Source: Hypericum androsaemum (taxonomy: Eukaryota; Streptophyta; Magnoliopsida; Malpighiales; Hypericaceae). From it: 64,000 bases of DNA. The notes below the pieces were generated by a model that did not search any database, was not told where the DNA came from, and worked only from the letters and a program-made list of their open reading frames with translations. Positions 36,341 to 48,462 of the stretch are shown one piece after another. Numbering within the stretch: position 1 is the first letter of the stretch; every line of letters starts with the position of its first letter. The DNA is taken from NCBI GenBank assembly GCA_963995505.1, contig OZ023181.1:8717487-8781486 (forward strand), in the 5' to 3' direction. The position numbers were made by a program, and so were the translations under genes.

Positions 36341-37500
36341 AGTTGGAAGGTTCGGTTGATTTTGTACAAGATCTTGCATTGTAGGTGTTCTCTTCGCTAA
36401 AGTTAATGTTCGGGTAAATATTTATAGTGTTTTAAAAATGTCATCATATGGTCACTAAATTTATTTATTCTTTTTATGATCAATAATCTTTATAAAATTA
36501 ATCATGGATGGTTCCTTGCATAATTTTTAAAACATTCCTTTTTTTCTCACCCTTCTTTCTTCTTCTCCTTTCTCTCCTTTTTTTCTCTCTCTTAATTATA
36601 TTTTTTTAAAATTAATTTTTACACCATAATTATACTTGTCAAAAATTGAATTTTGTACCTCTGTTAATTTCTCTTACCATCAGGTCAAACACCTTGTGTC
36701 ACCATGATTACACCTGTTATGTGTTGAATTCTTACAAGTAGCATTACCAAGATAGGTCAACAACTTTATGGATTGCTCCTGTCACGGGAGAGCTAAAATT
36801 CAACTGCAATACTGGAAGGCTCTCTTCAATCATGCTTTGCAGCAATTGCTAAGAATTATGAAAACCTCATCATTCGACTGGGCAGTGACAGTGCCAAGAT
36901 TGAGCTATCTGGTGCAGCAAATCACCATTGAGACGGAGAACCACGTTCCACCCCTTGTTCTTGACGAACCTACCCTCAAGTGTCGAGTTGCGGATTGAAT
37001 CTCTTGTTTTAGACCGACGACAAGATTTTACGAGCCTGCCAATAAATCTCAAAATATGATTCGTAAAAATTCTAGATTAGGTTCGTTTCGCTTAGTATAA
37101 TTATGTACGCTTTCCCTTAATAAGATACACAGCAATATAAGTATGCTTTCCCTTAAAATCTCAAGTGTTATTTTTTATTCATCACTAAAATATTCTAGTT
37201 AGAATAAAAATACAAGTATGAGGTGCTTTTTACTTGAAAATAAGATATAAGGTAATTCGACCGTACTAAGTTACAATATTAATCTTCTTCCATTGAAACT
37301 TTAGATCGTTGAAAAGTTATAACTATTAATAGCGAGCTAGATGACAAGTCGCCACTATAACATGGCAAATATTACTAAAAGTATTACATATTAACTGGAA
37401 AACAGAAAGAAATCAACCAAGGTGAGTCAGAAACAACTTCGCATAAAGTATTACAGTTAATGGAAAAAATTAACCAAATATGACTTGAAAACTCAATTTT
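36336..37500. other. CPR5 promoter side and NF-YB 3' side spacer
   Basis: CPR5 upstream DNA lies on the left and the NF-YB 3' flank on the right. A 76-codon frame at 36768-36998 matches nothing I know and is not supported as a gene. Confidence 0.5.
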
Positions 37501-38178
37501 CTACCACCCAACCCCATGGTGAACCTGAGCAGCCATAGCTCCATTACTTCCATTCCCACCACTACTTCCATTAATCCTCATGTTCAAGTCAAACCCACCA
37601 CCCATCAAATTACCCTCTCCATATCCAATTCCTTGTCCTCCAAGCGAATAAAACCCACCATCAAGACCTCTCATCAGCTCTCCCTGTGAATGAACCCGGG
37701 GATGAAGAAGAAGATCATCGCTACTCGGTGGAGGAGGAGGAGAATTCGTCCGATTCGCTTGCTTCATCGACACGCTACCTAAGCCATAGCTATCATCAAT
37801 AGGCATGTTCTTGTCCCACTCGGTCTCCCTGTACCGGTTAAGGTAAACCTTCAAGGACCCGACGTAGTCCTCGAAACCAAGGGTGGTCATAGCCCACAAG
37901 AGGTCGTCCCCGTTGACGGTCTTCCTCTTCTCGCGCTGGCACTTGTCGGACGCCTCGCCGGTGACGAAGCTGATGAACTCCGACACGCATTCCTGGACGG
38001 CTTCCTTGGCCTCTTTGGATATCTTTGCGTTGGCGGGCAAGGATTTCTTCATGATACGGCTGACGTTGGCTATGGGGAGGAACCTGTCTTGATCTTTGGA
38101 GCTGGAGCTGTCCGAAACGTTCCCGGAGGTAGGGCTTCCTATTGGGCTGGTCTGGACGTTCTTCCTTTTGCCTGTCAT
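37501..38178 (-). CDS. Nuclear factor Y subunit B (NF-YB), non-LEC1 type
   Basis: Histone-fold subunit that pairs with NF-YC and NF-YA to bind CCAAT boxes. A single exon encodes 225 residues. The core runs about residues 30-120: [20 protein letters not shown], then [40 protein letters not shown] and FEDYV...[12 protein letters not shown]. Lysine 55 (AKISK) stands where LEC1-type proteins have aspartate, so it is a non-LEC1 member. The N-terminus is Ser-rich. The C-terminus is a proline run followed by a Gly/Asn-rich tail with FDLNMRI, which is EAR-like (LxLxL/DLN) but only suggestive. The usual EP before LKVYL is GS here. The start is the first ATG in the frame. Appears intact. Confidence 0.96.
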   Translation of the reverse strand: MTGKRKNVQTSPIGSPTSGNVSDSSSSKDQDRFLPIANVSRIMKKSLPANAKISKEAKEAVQECVSEFISFVTGEASDKCQREKRKTVNGDDLLWAMTTLGFEDYVGSLKVYLNRYRETEWDKNMPIDDSYGLGSVSMKQANRTNSPPPPPSSDDLLLHPRVHSQGELMRGLDGGFYSLGGQGIGYGEGNLMGGGFDLNMRINGSSGGNGSNGAMAAQVHHGVGW

Positions 38179-38208
38179 TTTTTAATTGATGGGTTATTAA
38201 AGAAGGAG

Positions 38209-38219
38209 GGAATATATAA
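38209..38219 (-). promoter_or_regulatory. TATA-like box close to the NF-YB start
   Basis: On the minus strand CTTTTATATATTC lies only about 30-40 bp before the ATG. If used, it would leave a leader of a few bases, so transcription may instead start further upstream. Confidence 0.3.
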
Positions 38220-38229
38220 AAGTTTTGGG

Positions 38230-41200
38230 AGAGAATTAAGCTATCTTTTTCTTTTGAAGAAAGGTGGGATCTGATGAAATGGGGGGAGAGGTAGTGGGGT
38301 TTTAAGGGGTGCAATGGTGCCGGAAATAATGCACATAGTGGACAGGCGGTTCGATGTGGACAGAAAGGAAATTGAAAATTAATGTTGCACTTCAATTTTG
38401 TCTATGATATTTAGAGTATGAGAATTGTAGGACACGACGAGATGGTTCTCTCAATATTTTTTTTATTAGTAATATTTGAATTTTTTTTGGGGAAAGGTAT
38501 ATGTATTAATAATCGCTATGGAGTATACAACCTACTAAGTGTGGTATTCTTCCTGCCATGGAGCAAAACGGGGTTGCGACCGCCGATTTCGTCAAAACTC
38601 TATCACACCAAAACTCGTAGGAAAAAAAATGTGTGATAAGAAAAGAACACCCCAATAGAAAAGGCTATCTTGACGTTAAGCCGCAACAACAATACCACAC
38701 CGTCATATTAGAATAAAAAGAGCCGAGACAAGGAAAATCAAGAAAAGCAAAAAATGGCAAAACAAAGCCGAGGGGCAAAAAATGTTTGAACTTAATAATT
38801 CAATCCATTTCTTTTATGGTTTATACTGATTTTTATCGGTAGTAGGTATCCAACTTTTAATGCCAAGTATCAATGCTGTTTCGGATCTTTTGCCTTGAAG
38901 ACCAGTGGAAATGTTTGGTGTGCATTATTTTATGTTGGTATTATGTTATCGTTGCCGTTTCTAAATTGCTCAGTGTGGATTCATCAATACCTCTTTAACA
39001 AAAACCAACAGAAATTGCTGTTGCCTGTTGTTAACCAGCCGAGAAGCAAACTGAAATTATATAACTAAGCCAACAAAAAATTGGAAATTTGATAATACCC
39101 ATTGATATATGTAGGGGATATATGCTATATTTTAATACCTAAAATTTAAATATAATGTATCGCAGTATATTTTAGTCATGTTTGATTGGTTTACATTTTT
39201 GATGTGGCATTCAAGAAATTATTTTGTGTACGTGTAAAATTAAGGGACTGGTAAATTGTGCGGTAAAAGAAAATTATCAAATCTCTAATTAAATTCTGAT
39301 TAATCCTGCCGTAGAATACAATTCTACTCTCTCCCCGGAAATCAATTTCTCATCAGGCCCTCCTCTAATATTAGTTGTTTTTTCTAGGGCCTAGGTGGCT
39401 TTTGTTCTGATAATTTCATTGACCGTATAGTTGAGAGCTTTATTCCAGCTACCTAGCTATATAGAGGGTGGAATAGAATAGATACTAAGGACAGAGATTG
39501 GACATTAATGGAGCTCGTAAACTTTCCCAAGTTCTCGCCCTAATGTAGGTATATATGTTCATGAGGTAAATATGCTTCACCTCGCATGACAATCGACTCC
39601 ACCAAAACTTGCCCCTATGTCTAACCAAAAGAACATGCTGTATTATTTGGAGAATCTTGGATTAATGTGTCCTATTTAACGAATGACTCTCTTACTAATT
39701 TTCTATTTACAAGACTCAGAAGTCAGAACATGTAGCATCTTTGATCGGCTTGGAGAAGTGGGAAATGGTAGCTCGACAGTATGATTCTTTTAGCTGTGTT
39801 TTGTGCTTGCTATGTTTCATGGTTCCACAAGACAGATTTTCCTTCTAAGAAGAAAAAAAACCAAGACAAAGATTTTTCACTTTCATGTCCACGTACAGCT
39901 GCTACGTACAAATTCAGCACTGTCCATTCTGTCCGATACCTTCTATTTGTCTTTTTGATGAACGAAGACAATAAACGACAACTTTTTCCTACTAACAAGA
40001 TATATGTGCAAGAGCGGCGGAGTCAATTTTTTTTGGCTCAAGTGGGAGTTGGAGAGGTAGAGCTCCGTCTTCCCGACGAGGTTCTCCTCGGAGTAGTCCT
40101 CGGTCACGTAGGAGCTTTTATGACCTTCGTAACTAAAGGACAATTGGGTCTTTTCAAGTAGTAGTCCGACCGATTTCGATAACAGTAATATTAGAGTAAC
40201 ATTTAACCAAGGAACAAAGATGGAAAAATAAGTTTTGAAAGAGCAGGAGTGCATTAGTAATTTGTGCATAGATGGGATGGAGTCAATTTGCTCCGATCAT
40301 ATTTAACATTAAAATATCAAATAATTTTATTTCAAAGTTTATCGGTACTAAAATTCTAACTTAATCACTTTTTACTCTAACAAAACATTAAAATTCATTT
40401 AAAATAAATGAGCAATATGATATGGACCGGCCAATATGACTAGGTGAACCAATCGGTCCGACTGATTTAACCGTCAATCAAAAACGTTGACTACCAATCC
40501 AGTTGACTACCAATCCAAGCGTACTCCGAGTTTTAGTATAAAAATAACTAGATCCGTTCAAACTACATTTTTAGAAACAATGTGGGTACCATTAAAATAA
40601 TGGAAGATCTTCCATATAGAAAAAGGAAAAGTCGAAGGTGGAGAATGGTACTTTCAATTTTTATTTTTACCTGTGACATAAAATTAATCTATTTAAATAT
40701 TTTGAGCATGGCTCCTGCGACCCTAAAGTCGGAGGTTCTATGATCTAATGCAGGCCAAACTGCCGGTTGCAAATAATATAACAAGAGTAGAGCGTGTTAG
40801 AGGGTTGACGATGATTTCTAGTTATTATACTTTAAAAAAAAGTCTTCTATCTCCACCGAAAAGGTTAGGAAATAGAAAATACATAAATTCATGCTTTAAT
40901 GACAAGTGGCTTCCGTAGCTACTTCTATATCTTTCCCTTTATAAACCCTGATTTTGAAAAGTAAGTGGATAACCTACGTGTCTATAACTTTCCGTCTCCT
41001 CCATAATTTAGACACTAAAGTTATAAGGTAACACTGTAGAGATATTTTAATTTAAGTAAAAATCTCAAATTAAAATTTTTAACAATGTTGATTAAGAGAG
41101 TTTGCAATCCTTTAAAAAATTTATCTAATTCTAATTTAAATTAGTCAGTTTAATAGACGTCTTAAAAAAATTTATGGAAACTATACAAATACATTATTTT

Positions 41201-42000
41201 TATGCATTTATCACTTCTTAATTATGGACAAGTATTTTTCATCCCTTCGGTGTACAGTTTTCCTATATTATTTTTAGAAGATGAAAGCGTGTGTTTGACG
41301 AAAATATAGGCTTTAAAGTCAATTCCAAAGGCCGATTCAATTTGTTTATTAATTTTTTAATGATATATATTTTTAATGGAAGACCACCATAAATAATCAT
41401 TTAATGTCTTCTTCATAAAGCTAAAACTTGTGCTTTTGTTGTTGAACGAAAAACTTCCAAACACAAGTTACCGATCACCTAAAATAACTTTCTTGTTGTA
41501 AAGGGGGCATCGATAATGACCTGATTTGGACTTCTACGTTTTTTTTTCTTTTTACATCACTAGCATATTCTTTTGGTCGCGACACAATGACATATTTAAT
41601 TTTTAAATGAACATATATGTGTTTCCTATATCCATTTTTTTCTCTCCCGAGGTTCAACTTTCCCGGAGAGGACTAATTGGTCAAGATTTCACATAGTTGT
41701 TAATAATTGTCACCTGAATATCAATTATTAAATCATAAAATACCGATGTGTACATACATCAAACCACATGATATTAAAATAGATTTTTTCTTAAAATTAA
41801 TTAAAAAATTTATTGAAAATATGTGGTTGATAGAATGACCCGGAAGCCTGAAAGTAGAGAATAACATTGGGTTGGATTGGGTGCGTAATAAGAAGGGTAG
41901 CACCACACAGACAATGCAACAAAGATCGCGAGTCATAATCACAAATTTATAATATCAGAAATTACATAGAATTTTTTTGAAAGTTTGCATTTAAAGCCCA
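38230..42000. other. Large gene-poor interval
   Basis: No gene could be supported. A minus-strand codon-like stretch at about 40035-40160 reads SYEGHKSSYVTEDYSEENL but has no recognisable family, start or splice context. A weak tRNA-like B box lies at 40733-40744. The rest is AT-rich. Confidence 0.45.
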
Positions 42001-42216
42001 TATAGCACTCGTATGTCCATTTGAAGTGACAATAGTATGTCACTGTAAAGTGACATTGGTATATACAAGTGAATTGACACTAGTATGCACATAACACTGG
42101 TATGCCCAGGACAATGGTATGCTCATGTAAAGTGACATTGATATGTCCATAACACTAATATGTCCATGTAAAATGACATTGGTATTTCCATTTGAAATGA
42201 TATTGTTATACATATA
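42000..42216. repeat. Degenerate ~24-27-bp tandem repeat array
   Basis: Repeated words of the form GTGACATTGGTATGTCCATGTAAA recur about eight times with much variation. The array resumes after the LTR at 44210 (AAGTGACACCGACACCGACACTGAT), so the LTR landed inside it. Confidence 0.7.
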
Positions 42217-44209
42217 TGTTGCGGGAATAAGTGAACAAGTAACCCGAGACGGATCCGGAGTGGTCGTCCCAAGGTCGGTCTATACTATGCTAAACCTAGA
42301 GCTAGGCTACGAACTACGCTAGGCTACGGAAAGGAAAAGTGATACAAGATAAGTAAAGTAGTTGTGTGTTGTGTTGTGGATGATCGTCTTCGTTGCCCGA
42401 GCTCCCTTTATATAGCACGTCTTGACCTAGCTCCATCCTTCCCGTGCAAGAAATCCCGTCCCGTGTGAATAATTTGTTTCCAAATCAACCCGGCTTAGAA
42501 TAGGAAAATATAAACCGTCTTCCTCATATGAACATATCTCGTCTTCGATTAGGAATATGCCGGTCGTGCCGACCAAGCAATTGTGTCCCAAAATCTTATT
42601 AAAATCTCGAAAATCCCGGCTCTACTTAGGAAAATATAAGCCACCTTGACCATCTCGAACCTTCCACGCAAAAACTCGTCCTAAGCCCGTCATCGCTCAA
42701 ACAATTTTCTGCCTTTAGGGCCAAAACGAACACCAAAGAGCCCAAACCTCCTGCCTACACAGACCAAAAAGGGCCTCTCGCCTTGAAGCCCAAGATGACC
42801 TCCACGCCCAGAACCTTCTTTTCGCTTTCAAACACAAGGCGGTACCTACCGCCTACCGCTTCCAAACTACCGAGCACCTAAAATGGGCCTGCCTTACCGC
42901 TCGAACCCTCTAGGCGGGCTAAGGCTTCCGCCCCCAGGCCCCTAGGCAGTATGTGCCTACTGCCCGGGTTCCCAAACTGGCGCCATCCACCCGCTCGTAC
43001 CAACAAGGCGGTATACCGCCTAGTAACATGCTAGACGGCCTAATGGGCCATGCACCAACGAGCCCGGGTCACTCAATTTGGAGTATTAATTTCGTACTTC
43101 AACAATCTTCCTGCCTTAGGCTTTTCGCTGTTGACTCACGAACCAAAGTGCCCAACCCGGACACCTCACTTCAAAGGATAAAGCGCACTCCGGGCTCCCG
43201 CCTCGAAGATCAAAGCGACCATCCGGGCTTCCACCTTGTAAGTCGAAGCAACCACCTGGCCTCCCCCCTTGTAGGCCAAAGTGACATCCGGGCTCCTGCC
43301 TCGAAGGCCAAAGCGTCCTTTTGCTTCCCGCCATGAGGACCAAAGTATTCTCCCGCTTTGACCTACATTTTTTACTTGCTTCTGCTCCGAATCTGAAGAC
43401 ATGATAAACTATAAAGTCGTAGATTTGTGTCTTGGCTTTGCAGAGCAACTTGAATCGTCTCAATCCAAGCTTCGAATAGAAAGTTATGAGCATTTTACCG
43501 AGGAGCATCACCCAGGCGGGCGGGAAGCGGACCGAACCGCGCTTCCGCCTTGGTCTTGCAAGCGGGAAGCGGACCGAACTGATTCAAAGTATGCTCATCT
43601 TGAAGCAGATTTCTGACCATATTCTACTTCGAATTAGAAAAGGTTGTAAACTACAAAGTTGTAGATATTTGTCTTGCCTTTCCATAGCCGAAAGAATCAG
43701 CTCAATCCAATATTCGAGTCAAAATCTACCGCCGATCTATCAAAGTCTGTCAGAACTCAAAGAGCAAACTAATACCAGGACTTGGCACTTTGTTCAGTCC
43801 CATTTCTGATCCGAATTAGGCAAGTTTCTTAAAAACAAAGTTGTAGATACATGTCTCTCCTTTCCATATCCATAAGAATCTCCTCATTCTAACCTACAAG
43901 TCCAAAGTAACGGCCAATTTACCACGGAAGGACGTTGTCATCAAAGACAAGCAGAAGTTAACCAAGGACAATACAACAAAGTGGTCTATCGTCACCGGTT
44001 TTGATCAAGTAAGACCGTCATCAGACTCGATGGAGGGGAGATCATCGATAATCTCTTCCAACTCAAAATCGAAAGTGATCGCTTTGAGATAACACCGTTT
44101 ACCGGTCACTTTGAGACCACATCGGTCACCGGTCACCCGGTCACTTTGAGATCACACCGGGTACCTCAAAATATGTTGACAATACCGAAATTATTTTTGT
44201 ACCTCAACA
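42217..44209 (-). mobile_element. Solo LTR (~2 kb) of a Gypsy-type element
   Basis: The unit is bounded by TGTTG and CAACA, with flanks ATATA and ATATG (4 of 5 bases alike). On the minus strand GCTATATAAAGGGAGC at about 42418-42403 is a good TATA box. A second copy follows at 45329-47373. It contains long GC-rich runs of AAGGCGG/CCGCCT-type words and three copies of a CTACAAAGTTGTAGAT-type motif. It has no open frames of retroviral type and no primer site beside it. Orientation is inferred from the TATA box. Confidence 0.6.
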
Positions 44210-45328
44210 ATATGAAGTGACACCGACACCGACACTGATATTGCTTATTATGATTTGCTCATTGTCAACAAAGAAGAGCTTGGGAAACTCATAACCTTAT
44301 AGGAGGCAAACCTCTCAATGAAGCCAATCGTTAGGTACCCCCTTCCGCATATATTGCTTAACTGCGCTATTGTGACCAATTTAACTCTATTAAGATCTTT
44401 ATGCTAATGCATATTATTCTCATCCAGACCTTCCATTCTCTTTGTGTTCTGGTTTTAATCGGTTGGATCAACATTCTTCCTTCGTGGCTTATTTGTTTAT
44501 CTTGCAGCAGGTTGAGTGACTTACCCAAAATGTCCCTCTATTCATGCCTGAAGCTTTTCAGCCGATTGATGAAAACGCGCAACTCCTGCCCCAAAATTAA
44601 CAATGTGGAATGCATTATAGATGGTGTTGTTGATTCTATTAGAGATATTATCCAATCTGACCTCGAATAACACCAACAATAAAACATTGCTTGTACTACT
44701 AGAAGCACATCACATCCGCGATTATTTACTCTTTAAGTTGGAAGAAGCCTATTTCAGTTCCTTAAAATAAGGACCGAACGAGGGCAAGAGAAAAAAAATC
44801 TTATAATATATTTTTGAAAATTTACAATTTCAAATTTACATGTAAAATAAGTTTGGACAATAATTGAAAATTGAGTGATCTAATTATAATTATTTAAAGT
44901 TAGTTTTAGTTTTTTCTTATATAAAAGCAAGTAGGATTCCTCTTATCCTTTCCTTTAGACCGAACCCAAGTTTAGAGATCGAATTTTTTTTCCGGATTCC
45001 ATAAGACAACCCGTGTTGTTGGTAAATCCAATAATAAATCAAGTCCGATTGAAGCAAAAATTTGAGAATTTATTTCGAACACCATGAAAAAGATTCTGAA
45101 CGGTGAAAATATTATTTGAAAGTGTTTAAGGCTATTTGCACAAGTCAATTGTGAGAATTTTGAATCTAAATAAAATATGGGAATGCAAGTTGATTTTCTT
45201 CTCTTGTTTGTGTGCTAGTTGTGTTATTGGCTTATTTCTATGCTTTATGAGTTATGTTTTCTTTGTTGCTGAGTTTGTGATGTGGCTTCCTGTTCGTCTT
45301 CCTAGTTATGATTTTTGTTTTGCTGCAC
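44210..45328. other. Spacer between two LTR copies
   Basis: The interrupted tandem array continues briefly, followed by AT-rich DNA. An 89-codon frame at 44401-44670 includes a splice-like TTGCAG but no known domain. No gene is supported. Confidence 0.45.
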
Positions 45329-47373
45329 ATGGGTCATTCCAAAGTCGGCCTAGCGGAGGGGAAAAAGATCTACGGGCTACGTCTAAGCTAGGTCTAAGCT
45401 AAGAGAAAGATAGAGAGGAAGATAGTTGTTGTTGTTTGATCTGTTGGTAATCATATTCCTCGTTGCCTGAGTCCCCTTTATATAGCATGTCTTGACCTAG
45501 CTCCATCCTTCCCGGGCAAGAAATTTCATCCCAAACGAATATGTTGTTTCCAAATCAACTCGAATTAAAATAGGAAAATTCAAGCCGTCTTTCTCAAATG
45601 AATAAATCTCATCTTCGAATAGGAATATCGCGATCGTGCCGACAAAGTAACTGTGACCCAAGATCTTGCCTGAATCTTATAAATTTTGGCTCAACTTCAG
45701 AAAATATAAGCCGACTTGATCCTCTCGAACCTTCTATGCAAAAACTCATCTTAAGCCCTTCATCTCCCAATCAGCTTACCGCCTTTAGACCCAAAGCAAA
45801 CCCCAAAACGGGCCCAAACTTCCCATCTGCATGGACCAATGGGCTTTCTGCCTTGAAGTACAAGATGACCTATGAGCCCGAAACTAACTTCTGCTTGGGC
45901 TCCTAAGATGGAGCCTTCTTTCCGTCTTCAAACACAAGGCGGTACCTACCGCCTCTCTCTTTTAAGCCGGTAGAGCAGCCCAATGGGTCACATACTTCTT
46001 GTCGTCGAACCCAAAGTAAAATACATCGGGCCGGGATCTCCATCGAAGCCATCCTCCCGCCTATAAGCCCAAAATCACCTGCCCGCCTATAAAGTCCAAG
46101 TTGGCTTCCCACCCATAAGCCCGGAATTGCCTTCTCGCCTATAAGCCCAGAATTGCCTTCCCGCCTATAAAGTCCAAGTTGGCTTCCCGCCTATAAGCTC
46201 AAAATTGCCTTCTCTCCTTGAGGGTTGAGGCGCCCACCAGGACATATCAACTTCACAGACCGAAGTGCCCAACCCAGACATATCGACTTCACGGGTCAAA
46301 GTGTCCAACCCGAACATATCAACTTCGTAGACCGAAGTGTCCAACCCGGACACATCGACCTTACAGACCGAAGTGCCCAACACAGACATATCAAATTCAT
46401 GGGTCGAAGTGCTTAACTCGAACATATCGACTTTACGGGCCGAAGTGCCCCACCCGGACACCCCACTTCAAGGTCAAAGTGACCATCTAGGCTCCCGCCT
46501 TATAGGTCAAAGTGCCCTCCCATTTTGACCTGCATTTTGACCTACTTCCGCTCCAAATTTGAAGACCTCACAAACTACAAAGTCGTAGATTTATGTTTTG
46601 GCTTCAGACAGTAACTTGAATCATCTCAATCTGAGTTTTGGATAGAAGGGTATGAGCATTTTACTGAGAAGCATCAACTGGGCGGGCAGGAAGCAGACCG
46701 AACTGGGCGCTTTGGTCTTGGAAGCGGGAAGCGGACCGAACCATATCAAAGTGGGATCAATTTAAAGTAGATTTCTGACCACATTCCACTTCAAATCAGA
46801 AAAAGTTATAAACTACAAAGTTGTAGATCTTTGTTTTATCTTTTCGTAGCCTAAATAATTAGCTCAATCTGATGTACGAGTAAAAATATGTCGCTGATCT
46901 ACCAAAATCTATTAGAACTCATCGAGCAAGCTAACACTGGGACTTGGCGCTTTGTTTAGACCTATTTTTTATCCGAATTAGGCAAGACTCTTGAAAACAA
47001 AGTTGTAGATACATATCTCACTTTTCTATAGCCGCAATAATCTCCTTATTCTAACATACGAGTCCAAAGTAATGTCCAATTTACCACGGAAGAATGTTGT
47101 CATCCAAGGATAAGCCGAAGTGAACCAAGGACAACACAACAAAGCAGTCTATCATCACGAGTTTCGACCAAGTAGGACTGTCATCAAACTCGACGGAGGA
47201 GAGACTATCGATAATCTCTTTCCAACTCAAAACCAAAAGTGATCGGTTTGAGACAACATCGCCCACCGGTCACTTTGAGACCACATCAGTCACCGATCAC
47301 CCGGTCACTTTGAGTTCACACCGGGTACCTCGAAATATGTTGAGAATGCCAAAATTATTTTTGTACCTCAACA
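45329..47373 (-). mobile_element. Second copy of the ~2-kb LTR, left end decayed
   Basis: Collinear with 42217-44209 from the GTC(C/A)TTCC(A/C)AA(A/G)GTCGG region to the shared end TTTTTGTACCTCAACA. The TATA box is conserved near 45476-45485. The outer left end (TGTTGCGGG) is missing. The copy carries a private 36-bp minisatellite (46241-46460) and 26-bp CCCGCCTATAAGCCCA-type repeats at 46070-46200. Confidence 0.6.
46241..46462. repeat. 36-bp minisatellite, about six units
   Basis: Units of 35-36 bp, GACATATC(A/G)ACTTCAC then (A/G)GACCGAAGTG, repeat about six times plus a partial seventh. As 36 is divisible by three, both strands stay open and encode 12-residue repeats (PTRTYQLHRPKC on plus, GTSVCKVDMSGL-like on minus). 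The sister LTR has a single unit near 43146, so the array expanded in this copy. Confidence 0.9.
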
Positions 47374-48462
47374 ATACTACAGCATCCGTTAATCCATCAT
47401 CACTTTTTTCTTTATAATTAAAGAACGGCTGAGAAGACCTCACTTTTTCTTGTTTTATTGAATAATGATTGTTGAGACCATGTAGCCTTCCAGAATAATT
47501 TCACATCGAGGTATTTGATATGCCCAGATTCTGGGGCATGACACATGATCATGTTAAAATTTGAAAAGAATAGTGACCTTTAATCCACCTCTTGCTTTCC
47601 TATCTTTCTTAACCAATCCTGACTCCCAAATTCAATCTCAAATTAACCATACCTAAACCTTAAATTCTCAAATTCTTAAATTCTCCAATGTCGCTCGCAA
47701 CTTGTTTTGGACCCCCCGCAATCGCTCGCATCTTGTCCTCGACACTTCCGCTCTCCCTCACTCGCTTATTTGATGGTAAATAGACTCCAACCTTCATCTT
47801 GAAATGAACCAAATACACACATAACGAGTTGTCCTGATCTAAAAATGAAAAATCATAAAAAATTGTATCTTGAAAGGAGCTTACTTATTGTTGCTTGGCC
47901 ATTTGTTCTATGAGATTGCTAGCTTTTTTTAGTGCATATATTTCTTCTTCTTCTTCCTTCTTATTTCTTTGTCGGGAGCTACGTGTGGCTGGTTACTTTA
48001 CCCTATAGACTTTAACCTACAGGGAAAATAGCAATATGGTCTTACGGCGGAACTTTGTCTTGAAACTCCCAATTTAACATTTTCATTAATAATTTGGATA
48101 TTTCAGATGATTCATGTCTGAATCTGAAATTTTTTTTAGATATTGAATAGCTTAGAGTTCGAATTCGGATTAGAATACAAAATTATAAATTTCATAGATT
48201 TCTAATAGTAGTTAATTTGAATAATTCAAAAAAATTAAATAATAACTAATCAAATTATCTGAATACTCACACCTAATTGAACCATTAACACATCTTGAAC
48301 TAATATTTGAAATGTAATGGAAGGAGATCTTAATGTGGTAAAGAAACATGTCAATATGGGATTGTACTAATTTTCCTTCGAGCCTATTTTGGAGAGTTTG
48401 AGATATGTTCTACGCTTAATCCTAAAAAAACTCATTATTAGATCCATGCCCATATACTTTCT
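47374..48462. other. AT-rich spacer
   Basis: No gene seen. A short CTT-rich tract lies at 47946-47970. Confidence 0.5.

Noticed and set aside
36768..36998. 76-codon frame between CPR5 and NF-YB
   Set aside because: No domain, no conserved wording and no promoter or splice context.
37838..38395. 185-codon frame overlapping NF-YB on the same strand
   Set aside because: It is an out-of-frame shadow of the conserved NF-YB histone fold, driven by its codon composition.
40035..40160. Minus-strand exon-like frame (YVTEDYSEENLVGKTEL)
   Set aside because: Protein-like wording, but no family recognised, no start and no splice partners, so not called as a gene.
40700..40810. Possible SINE or tRNA-like unit
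   Set aside because: The B-box match (GGTTCTATGATC) is weak and no flanking duplication was found.
44401..44670. 89-codon frame between the two LTRs
   Set aside because: Hydrophobic but unrecognised, lies in repeat-rich DNA, and has no support beyond being open.
46225..46470. CRISPR-like regular array
   Set aside because: Units are contiguous without unique spacers, in a plant LTR; it is a minisatellite.
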